Shown: positions 1-7,483 of the stretch, one piece after another | How the letters are laid out: every line of letters begins with the position of its first letter | Numbering within the stretch: position 1 is the stretch's first letter | Source of the DNA: Isoetes engelmannii | Taxonomy: Eukaryota; Streptophyta; Lycopodiopsida; Isoetales; Isoetaceae | NCBI GenBank assembly: GCA_011763485.2 | Contig: JAANSK020286047.1 | Location: 1-20,273, forward strand | DNA: 20,273 bases | Direction of reading: 5' to 3' | The notes under the pieces: model-generated | What the model saw: the letters and a program-made list of their open reading frames with translations, nothing else | What the model was told of the DNA's origin: nothing | Databases searched by the model: none | Translations under genes and position numbers: made by a program

Positions 1-303
1 AAGCGAAGAACAATGGTAAGCCTTAACAATTTTAGCTTGTGCGTCCTGGAGGACAGCAGCAGCAGGAGTGTCAACACCCTTAAAGACACAAATTTCTGCG
101 CTTCCAGATAGACCACAACAACCACCCTAACGCTAAGTGAAACGCCTGGCCTCGCAACTTGTTCCAAGTATCCGGATAAATAGCCAAGAGGACCTGCTGA
201 CTTGACAAATGTCACATGAAAAAGAGAAAACAACCAAGACCAAACAGGTTGGAGGTGATCACATAGGAAAAAACAGTGCTCAATAGTCTCATCTCTTATT
301 ACT
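1..303 (-). mobile_element. 3' part of a degraded LINE ORF2 (zinc-binding C-terminal region), cut by the left edge
   Basis: Read on the minus strand, 273-290 encodes ETIEHC followed by FFLCD, the ET..H...C pattern of the zinc-binding domain found at the end of plant LINE reverse transcriptases. Further on, about 92-124 encodes WLLWSIWKRRN, the conserved W.IWK.RN block near the end of the same protein. The two blocks lie in different frames, so at least one frameshift separates them and the copy is dead. The LINE-like pattern stops near 303, and the remainder lies off the left edge. It is a different copy from the long LINE at 6590-11650. Assignment to the L1 clade rests on these two motifs only. 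Confidence 0.6.
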
Positions 304-972
304 AGTAAAATATAGTAGAGTTGCTTTCAATTAATCTTTGCAATCAAGTGATAGGAATCACCATACAAAATGCAATTTGGGCGATTAAAGAGCACTTGGT
401 TGCATACAAAAAGTGGGGCATAAAAAAGCTAATAGGTCTACGAGTATTTATTGGAAAGTCGAGCTCATGCACAACAAAACAAGTTTTCAAAAAGAATTAG
501 GTTTTTCATATTTTCCAATATATGGGAGATGGACCAATAGTGAAACACTTGAAAATTATGGACAAGAATTGAATTGAATTGGATTTTTAGCATCCAAGGA
601 GACCAAATGGCCAATGTGACCCAAACAAAGAAACAAAAGACGGTCGGCCTATTACCGTCCAAGATTAAAAAAGTCCAGGATTAAAAAAACCCTACCACGA
701 AGAGGGAAAACCCTTAGCAATAATGACAAACTATACATGTGTACATAGTTGTATGATAACAAAGAGTTGTTTGGGCATCTTTGTGATAGTTTTTAGTTTG
801 ATCTTGCTCATCCACAGCCTCTGACGTGCGTTTCTGCTAGAGGGGAAAAAAAAAAAAGTTATATGGAGCTTGGTGTATATGTAATCGGTAAAGTTTCTTC
901 AAGCTCTTACTTTGGAAAAGGTAAACAGTTGAAACTCTAAAGCATTGGTCGATTTTCCATTGGACAGTCGAC
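304..972. other. Intergenic, no gene recognised
   Basis: AT-rich sequence with short open frames that show no domain, no credible splice sites and no repeated unit. An A-run near 846-857 is the only low-complexity feature I noticed. Confidence 0.5.
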
Positions 973-975
973 TAA

Positions 976-1251
976 GGGGGGTTTCCCATGGGGCCTGAAA
1001 CCTGAGTGTTGGATCGGCCCAGGTTTCTGGGTTCCCATGGATGGGCGAACCTGAAGATTTTTTCCTTCGAATCTGAGACGAATACATGGGAAAAGAATTT
1101 CAGCCGATGGATCGATTTCAGGTCCAAGACCTGAGCGGCAAATAATAGGGATGGAATTTTTTTTTTGCAGGTCTGAAACCTGATCGGAACTTTCACGGTT
1201 GCTTAGGTATCATCGAAACCCTCAAGGTTCAATGTCCATGGGAAACCCCCC
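976..1251. mobile_element. Tourist-like MITE (PIF/Harbinger type), 276 bp
   Basis: The left end ggggggtttcccatgg (976-991) is matched perfectly in reverse complement by the right end (1236-1251), giving 16-bp terminal inverted repeats. The three bases before (973-975) and after (1252-1254) are both TAA, the target duplication expected of Tourist/PIF-Harbinger elements. The interior contains several copies of a CTGAAACCTGA-like motif but no coding capacity, so it is a non-autonomous element that would need a transposase from elsewhere. The intact ends and duplication suggest a fairly recent insertion. Confidence 0.85.
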
Positions 1252-1260
1252 TAACTTATC

Positions 1261-1320
1261 CCGTAATTTGGCCCAAACAAATGAATGTTGCTCCCGTATT
1301 GGCCCAAACAAATGAATACT
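1261..1320. repeat. Short tandem duplication, period 31 bp
   Basis: The 19-mer ttggcccaaacaaatgaat occurs at 1268-1286 and again at 1299-1317, with similar CCGTA-type sequence before each copy. It starts a few bases right of the MITE. No function is evident. Confidence 0.8.
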
Positions 1321-1667
1321 CGCCATTGAGCTTTATCTTATTTTTATGCAGATTGAGTTATAAGCTTTTGGTCATTCCTAAGTATGAATATTGCAAGCTT
1401 GTCCTTGTAAAGGGTTAGTTTCATTTAGTAATTTGGTCTTTCACTTATTCAATTTTGGCCATCATGATCGAAGGCATTGTGGCTATATGGCATTGCAGCC
1501 AAAACAATATATAGCAGATGTGACATTTTTTTCTCTTTAAGATGTGATCTTAGCAATTAACATTCAATAGGACCTTTGGCATATTCTGCACACGTTCCAC
1601 CACCTCCATAGATCTCCACCTTCTATTCAAAAAATTACACAAATATTCTTCTTTCCTCACTTACAGT
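1321..1667. other. Intergenic, no gene recognised
   Basis: AT-rich sequence without long frames or recognised motifs. Confidence 0.5.
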
Positions 1668-1690
1668 AGGGTTTGCCCTTCGGGCAACCC
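1668..1690. repeat. GC-rich palindrome, copy 1 of 2
   Basis: The core tgcccttcgggca is a perfect palindrome with a three-base loop, and the surrounding GGGT/ACCC extends the stem past one unpaired T. About 30 bases, including the run acccaaaaa after it, recur at 4064-4095. The motif stands out against AT-rich surroundings. Confidence 0.75.
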
Positions 1691-2102
1691 AAAAACAGAG
1701 AAATTCTTTGATATACATATAGTTGTTGACAGCAACCATATTTTCTCTGATGGAGATATTCTACTTGACACGTTAGCCTAAAAGAAAAAATTAAGTGCCT
1801 CCTATATACACTCCGATTGATGGGGATCAAAATGAACAGGCCCACTAACTAGTGCCACAACAATAAACGTCAGGGCCAAAGTACAAGAGGCACAATTTTG
1901 TGGAGAAAGATTGATTCTTCGGCACTTCGGAATGCATTTTCCCATGCAAGAGCTTGACCAATAACTATGGCTTACACCCTTTCCGTCCATAACTCCTTTT
2001 ATCTTTGATTGCGAAGATGAGTTCTCTCTTTTTAGAAGAAGTTTTATATTTGGTTTATCACATGCCAAATTGCTTCGAAGTAAACACTGCTTTCTGGATT
2101 TT
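1691..2102. other. Intergenic, no gene recognised
   Basis: An open minus-strand frame at 1802-2068 includes a cysteine-rich patch (CMGKCIPKC...CASC). It matches no family I know, and I see no supporting signal peptide or splice structure. Confidence 0.4.
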
Positions 2103-2264
2103 GGAGCTGATTAGAGTGGACTTTTTCACTCTTCAATGGGAAGAGGTTATGTAAGTTACGAGTGCAATTGTAACTTCGATTCTAGAGCTGATTAGAGTGG
2201 ACTTTTTCACCCTCCAATGGGAAGAGGTTCTATAATTTACGAGTTCAATTGTAACTTAATCATC
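2103..2264. repeat. Imperfect tandem duplication, 81-bp unit, two copies
   Basis: Copies at 2103-2183 and 2184-2264 share gctgattagagtggac, aatgggaagaggtt and caattgtaactt blocks with scattered substitutions. The divergence shows the duplication is not recent. It is probably non-coding. Confidence 0.85.
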
Positions 2265-2371
2265 TCAGAGAAGGGAGAAAAATAAATAAAATGTGCTAAT
2301 GCCCTTGTGTTGAAAATTGAAAGCACAAGAAAAACTCAAAAGGCATTTCTACAGCCTGCTAGAAGCAGCAT

Positions 2372-2461
2372 CATGATTCTACAAGCTCATCTAACTATAG
2401 AACTCTAGGCGAGCTACATGATTCTGCAAGCTCATCTAACTATAGAACTCTAGGTGAGCTA
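2372..2461. repeat. Near-perfect tandem duplication, 45-bp unit, two copies
   Basis: Copies at 2372-2416 and 2417-2461 both begin catgattct and contain caagctcatctaactatag. They differ at about two positions, so this duplication is younger than the 81-bp one upstream. Confidence 0.9.
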
Positions 2462-3425
2462 TTCAAGAGATTATATTTGCTTTTAGTTTACGATTCGAGG
2501 GATGCGTCGTATTTTACAGTTCTGGAAAGTCTTACATAACATCAAAATAAAACATTAGAATACTTTAAAGCAACTTCTTGCCCAAGTCCTTTTTGCCAAT
2601 CTTTAGCTCCGCATAAGAAATCTTTGTAGGTTTATTGGCCAAAGATTCTTATAAAGGGTCTTTCTTTCTTTGATCCTTTTATGTAATAATGTGGCCCCGA
2701 TCAAAAACCGTATGTTTATTACATAAGATTGTGCATGGGTTTTTGAGGTATTCGTATGCACAACAGTATCTTGCTGATGGTGGCATCACAGATGCGATTT
2801 AAAAAGAGTATTTTGGTTTTCCCTATAGTTTTTGGTTGGCCCGGAGGCCATGTGATGATCTACAGATGTCGCAGACATCCGAGTATGCCAAATCCGGCTA
2901 GGCAGAGGGTGCTGTGCTTGAGAAGCCGGCGCTATTGGAGCGTTTGTAGTTACAAATATTCTCCATCGCGCTCTGAAATCTGCAACGACGCTGCTGGGCC
3001 AATGGCTTCTGCTGCCTCCTGAGCTTGTTTGGTTTTCGAATCGGGCAGTTGTGTGCAGACGCCGCCATAGCCACATAGGCTGTGCATGGCATGGCAATGT
3101 GCAAATTAGGGAGCAAATGTGCCATTAGGGAGCAATGCACGAAGGACATCTGCTATTAAAGGCAGGACGTCGTGACAGCGACGGTGCTACGCAATGCAAG
3201 AAGCCTCTCTCTATATGATATCAGATGTTGCAGATGCTATGCGGTAGCCGCAACCTTCTTATTCTTTTTTGTCTCTGCTTTCATTTCTGTGTTGGGTCTT
3301 GAGGCATGTGTGTTGCTTTTGTTTCTCAGTTTATCAACTTCCTCTTCCTCTGCTTTACACAGTAATCTGTGGTGACGCTGGGGTTCAACTCCCCGAGCTT
3401 GGTTGTCAAGGGCCGGCACTGTTGC
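2462..3425. other. Intergenic, with a GC-richer island at about 2840-3260
   Basis: The island has overlapping short frames on both strands but no recognised domain. It contains small palindromes such as gatgtcgcagacatc near 2864-2880. From about 3240 the sequence becomes T/C-rich and ends in ggggttcaactcccc near 3381-3395, which resembles a Pol III B box with one mismatch, but no tRNA fold or A box could be fitted. It may be an old repeat fragment. Confidence 0.35.
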
Positions 3426-3525
3426 AGGATGGTACAATCCAAAGGCCAAGGCCGGGATGGTACAAAGGATGGTACAATCCAAAGGTACAATCCCGGGAAT
3501 TCTGCCACAATCCAAAGGCCAAAAA
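3426..3525. repeat. Local complex duplication around ggtacaatccaaagg
   Basis: The 20-mer aggatggtacaatccaaagg occurs at 3426-3445 and 3466-3485, a 40-bp period. Partial copies (tacaatcc, caatccaaaggccaa) follow up to about 3520. A perfect cccggg and an A-run sit inside. The pattern suggests repeated local slippage or template switching. Confidence 0.75.
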
Positions 3526-3781
3526 AAAATAATACACCCATGAAGCAATTGATGGAGACTAAAAAACGAATGCAGATAAAAAGAATGCTAGGCTATTGTA
3601 AATCTGGGCAGCTACTAATGATCATATAGTGACTTTCGTGCTGGACTATGTTCGAGATCAAACCTAAAAAAGGAAAAAATTACAAAGCTCGAAAAGAAAC
3701 AACCCGGCTTGAGGTCGACATAGCTTCCTTAACGAACATAGCTTCATCAGAACCTACTTTTGGTCGGCAAGCTTCATGCAG

Positions 3782-3853
3782 GCAGTTCTTGAGTCGGCAT
3801 AGCTTGCAATTCTTGAGTCGGGATAGCTTGCAATTCTTGAGTCGGCATAGCTT
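3782..3853 (+). repeat. 24-bp minisatellite, three units plus a degenerate fourth
   Basis: Units at 3782-3805, 3806-3829 and 3830-3853 follow the pattern gcaattcttgagtcggcata plus gctt, differing by one or two bases. A broken fourth unit (attcttgagtcgatag) follows near 3869-3885. The units lie in a plus-strand open frame (3648-3878) and would encode an 8-residue repeat, QFLSRHSL. That frame has no known domain, and I do not call it a gene. Confidence 0.85.
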
Positions 3854-3885
3854 AGAGAACTTGGCTTGTCATTCTTGAGTCGATA

Positions 3886-4063
3886 GACAAAACGTAGAGG
3901 AGCCTTGCTTCCAAAAACACAAGTCTGCTAGTGGAGGACTGAATTTGAAACTATAACCGTGATTGACAACAACCAGCCCAACCTCTATGCTTCATTAGTG
4001 GGCAAATGATCTGAAACCGTCCAAGCCGACCTCCAGAACCCACTATCGGCCCATCAAGGAAAG
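3886..4063. other. Intergenic, no gene recognised
   Basis: Non-coding sequence between the minisatellite and the second palindrome copy. Confidence 0.4.
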
Positions 4064-4095
4064 GCTTTGCCCTTCGGGCAACCCAAAAAACACAG
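4064..4095. repeat. GC-rich palindrome, copy 2 of 2
   Basis: This copy has the same core tttgcccttcgggcaaccca as the one at 1668-1690, followed by an A-run and a CAcAG sequence. It lies about 250 bp beyond the cyclophilin stop codon. Shared sequence ends quickly on both sides, so each copy is a short unit of about 30 bp. Confidence 0.75.
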
Positions 4096-4195
4096 ATTTA
4101 AAAACAAATTAACTAGGATAATCAAATTAAGTAAAACAATGGACCATAACGATTAGAGTCATCATCATACTTATTGCTCAACCCAAGCTCTTTAT

Positions 4196-4247
4196 GTGAA
4201 CAAACGTTACAATTTCTGTCCTTAAGATTATTGTAACGTTTGTTCAC
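4196..4247. promoter_or_regulatory. Perfect 18-bp inverted repeat (hairpin) in the cyclophilin 3' region
   Basis: The arm gtgaacaaacgttacaat (4196-4213) is exactly reverse-complementary to 4230-4247, with a 16-base loop. On the minus strand it starts 96 nt after the cyclophilin TAA, so it lies in the 3' UTR or just past the poly(A) site. A transcript through it could form an 18-bp RNA stem. It may also be the remnant of a very short foldback element; flanking bases on both sides include TTA but no clear longer duplication. Confidence 0.7.
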
Positions 4248-4342
4248 TTAATACTATAGAGAATAAAACAAACCTCACAATATACACATATCCAATATTC
4301 TAACAAATACATCACCATCTCATCACGCATTCATCATCGCTG

Positions 4343-6440
4343 TTATGGAAGCTCACCACAATTAACAATTACACATGGTAGTTTCGGCAGATCATAATGA
4401 TTGGTATGTTGGATTGAAAGTTTCTTCACTATATCCATGCCTTCAATGACATGACCAAAGACCACATACCTAGTATCGCGCCAATCAACCTGGCAGTGAA
4501 ATTGCTGTGTCATTTACTGAGAATAAAAGGTTTTTACAGCAGTTAAATGAAAAAATGCTATCAGGAAACTATATACACATCCATGCAAACATGTTCAAAT
4601 GCTTAAACATTACCCTTATTGTGGTTATAAAAAACTGACTACCATTTGTGTTGGGACCATTGTTATGCATACTAACAACACCAGGTCCATGATGTTTCAC
4701 TGGAAAAAAGGAGGGATTAGCACATGGATCTCAAAATCAAATGACTGTAAAAAGGAATGAAACATACGTCTCAAGTTTTCATCAGGAAATGTATCCCCAT
4801 AGATGCTCTTCCCACCAGTACCCTGCATAAAAATCTTTGTTCAGAGAAGGCACATAGGATATCCGTTCATGAGTCTTAAATAAGATATTAACATGGGATA
4901 TAAATGACTGCAAAATGGTGCTCCCTTACATCACGCTTGTCGAAGTCACCACCTTGAATCAGGAAATCCTGGATGGCCCTGTGGAAAAATGTGCCTCTGT
5001 AACCAAAGCCCTTTTCTCCTGTTGGGAGAAACATTATAATTTTGTAATCAAGGGAAAATCAAGCACTTGGAATGTGTGCTGTAATCCGTTATCACCTGTA
5101 CAAAGAGCTCGGAAATTCTCTACTGTTCTCGGACAGTCTTCACCATATAATCCAATAACAATTCTTCCTTGTGGTGCTTTGCCAATCTCAATATCCATAA
5201 AACACTTTTTTGTAATCTTTGCTTGTGGTCCAACAGGAGCATCTAATGGAACTGCAGGCGCGCCTGGCAGTGGAGTCTTTCGAAGATTGGGCTACAAAGG
5301 CATAAGAACATGAACTGTCAACATACTTTTCAAATAGGCAGCAACATTAGACTTCTTAAATTTAACTTGAAAAGGCTCTCCTTTAGCAAAAACACTGGAA
5401 TTTTGCATATCAACATGATCAACAACATTCCAGACACTAGTAAAAGATGCCCAGTAAGACAGAATCAGTAACACATTTGTTCAGAACATCTCAACATATT
5501 GCCTCAGCTTAGGATAGCTAGCATCTAACATATTTCATATATTTCAAGACGTGCAATACAAAGATGTATTCTGAAATGCTAATATGTTATCGTGAAATGA
5601 CTAGCATTTAAGCAGCATTGGAGAAGTTACTTCCCAATTATTCTGATCATAATTGTCTTCCTTTCCCAAACTGTGCCAAGTTAAATATATCAAAATGCAC
5701 CTTTGTCTGCAAACAATTGTCTTGCTTTCACTTTTTATGATCTCACAGAAAACATGGCACATTCAAAAGTGTGGCAACACCTTGAATTTCTACATGTATA
5801 TATTCTTCCAAAGCAATCAAAATGGTAACCTTATTCACATGTTTTATAACCGTGGAAATGTTGTGCCATTGTGCAAAGGAAGCTACACACTAGACGGATC
5901 GGGAGTTTTCCTCTATGTGAACTTACCATGTTCCATTTTCCAGCATGGGCTCGCAGAAGCAAGAAACAGAAGCTACCTTATATGCCAGAATATTTCATGC
6001 CATAATGTGAACGCTTTATAATTGATGGCAATGACAATATGCAACTTTGCAATTAATTCACTCAAGTATTTGTGGTAAACACTTGTTTCTTCACTTATCT
6101 CTAAGCCAATGCAGAGTATCAAGTATTCAGGACTGAATGTTCACATAGTAAAATATCTAGTGCAGCATATTAAGATGCAGAGATTTGTGCAAAAAAATCA
6201 TAATGCAGGAGAAGCTTGTTCGGGTATGTTACTTACTTTCATTTGGTGGCCTCCTGATGCATGGGCAAGTTGTCTAGATCGAATTGAGGCCGATGCTAAA
6301 TGTTGAGTAGGCAAGGGTAGCTTCTGCGCTCCGCCAAAGAAGATGGATTTCGCTTGGAATGTCAACATGGAAATCCCAGAGGAGTCATTTCTGACCAAGT
6401 CCTTGTATACTCCAGCACGGGCCATGCTGCAGGCCGCCAT
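4343..6440 (-). CDS. Cyclophilin-type peptidyl-prolyl cis-trans isomerase, probably plastid-targeted
   Basis: The protein belongs to the cyclophilins, which catalyse cis-trans isomerisation of prolyl bonds. I join six coding exons: 6237-6440, 5096-5291, 4930-5018, 4768-4822, 4614-4699 and 4343-4489 (777 nt, 258 residues plus TAA). Every junction is GT-AG and the phases agree throughout. Residues 1 to about 85 are a serine/alanine/arginine-bearing leader, and the isomerase domain follows from about 95 to the end ([65 protein letters not shown]). By human cyclophilin A numbering, R55, F60, Q63, F113 and W121 are kept, but M61 is Leu, A101 is His, A103 is Asn, L122 is Arg and H126 is Tyr. Plastid targeting is inferred from the leader. 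The nearest relatives I recall are plant single-domain organellar cyclophilins; I cannot pick an orthologue. A LINE ends about 150 bp upstream. Confidence 0.9.
5292..6236 (-). other. Cyclophilin intron 1, 945 bp, with possible cryptic exons
   Basis: The intron runs from a strong GTAAGT donor (6236) to a TTTGTAG acceptor (5292). Two exon-like pieces lie inside on the minus strand: 5927-5949 (23 nt, before GTAAGT) and 5327-5436 (after an ACTAG acceptor, before GTATGT). Added after exon 1, these keep an open frame that would then stop at the TAG of the exon 2 acceptor itself. The direct exon 1 to exon 2 junction is phase 0 and needs neither piece. Confidence 0.55.
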
Positions 6441-6589
6441 GGAAACCCCGCACCTCGCTGCAACTAAAAGAAACTAGATTTGGGTTTATGGATAAGGTCC
6501 AGGGTTTATGGACTACAAGCAGAAAGTTCTAGAGAAGAGGTATTTTTTGTTGGGCGCACCATTTAAGTTTCACCGTACTATAGACGTTG
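6441..6589 (-). promoter_or_regulatory. Remaining cyclophilin upstream region (5' UTR and proximal promoter)
   Basis: Only 149 bp separate the cyclophilin ATG from the LINE poly(A) tail. On the minus strand this stretch contains two copies of TCCATAAACCC, 20 bp apart (6482-6492 and 6502-6512). These resemble the AAACCC core of telo-box promoter motifs. A TATAG stretch at the far end is the only TATA-like candidate. Any more distal promoter was displaced beyond 11.6 kb by the insertion. Confidence 0.45.
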
Positions 6590-6616
6590 TTTTTTTTTTT
6601 TTTTTTTTTTTTTTTT
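6590..6616 (-). repeat. LINE poly(A) tail (27 T on the plus strand)
   Basis: This uninterrupted 27-base homopolymer marks the 3' end of the LINE and the insertion point. A tract this long and pure is short-lived by slippage, which would favour a not very old insertion, although tract length can also be regained. Confidence 0.85.
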
Positions 6617-7483
6617 GATAGAAGAGAGCTTTTAATTACTTAATAGAAAAGAGTACATAAAGGATAAAAGTTTAACCAAAGGGTGTTACCTCCTTTGGCA
6701 TTGTCTACCAAACTACTTACTAAGAAAGCAACCAAAGTGAGCAAGAGGAGCATTCCATGTGCAACCTCTGACCACAAAGAACTGAAAGTAGAGTAACTAA
6801 AAACTCTAAATTCCTCCTGTGAATTACACATGCCGGCAGGAGGAATGCAATATACATGAATATATACATCTTGAGACTCAAAATTGGAGGATAAACTGAT
6901 AGTGACTTGAAGGTACCAAAATCTCCATCTACAGCTATGCCACATCTCCATAACAACTGCTCTGAAATAACTCCATATCAGGTCTACTGCTGATCAAAGT
7001 ATGGTGCTGTGTCTTCTGATTGGAACCAAACGAAATCTTCATCGAAATCACCAATACCTAGTTCAAGTAACACAGGAAGGGATTGCCATGCAATCAATGT
7101 CCAGGTGTGGATGTATGCTAGGATCCAGAGAAAATGAAAGGGGATAGTGTTCAAGGCAGCTGTTCCTTCTGTCACAAACTTGTACATATGATATTCATAG
7201 CTAGCTCTAAAGGCCTTGGATTGAACTTTGGACATAAAGTTACTGAATTAGAAAAGCAGAATATTCAAGGTCCAAGCCTGGTAGCCATGCAGCATGATCT
7301 TTTTGAATTTTGAGACAAAGGCTTGAAGATGAGCGGGGGGTGATTTCTGACCAAGAGCCTGAAGCTGAATCCATGCTTCATTATCAGATATACTGTCAAA
7401 TTGTGGGTGACCATCCATCAATCCTGTCAATAGATTCAACAAATCTGAAACCCACGAAGTCATTAGAAGATACATCAAAGTGT
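6617..7483 (-). other. LINE 3' untranslated region
   Basis: About 870 bp lie between the last ORF2-like frame and the poly(A) tail. Open frames here are short and in mixed frames, and I see no second element inside. Confidence 0.55.

Noticed and set aside
1802-2068. Cysteine-rich minus-strand peptide that might be a defensin-like gene
   Set aside because: The cysteine spacing fits no family I know, and neither a signal peptide nor splice sites support it.
3320-3400. tRNA or SINE suggested by ggggttcaactcccc, a near B box
   Set aside because: No A box at a suitable distance and no cloverleaf could be drawn, so one short match is not enough.
1668-4095. A Helitron bounded by the two GC-rich palindromes
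   Set aside because: The copies are in the same orientation, without the 5' TC and 3' CTRR ends or A/T insertion site at the expected places.
4915-5313. 132-residue plus-strand open frame
   Set aside because: It is the antisense shadow of cyclophilin exons 2 and 3; the conserved protein is on the minus strand.
5327-5436. Extra constitutive cyclophilin exon
   Set aside because: Its GTATGT donor to the exon 2 acceptor would leave a 35-nt intron and the wrong phase, while exon 1 joins exon 2 directly in phase.
5653-6021. 122-residue plus-strand open frame
   Set aside because: It lies within the cyclophilin first intron, with no domain and intron-like composition.
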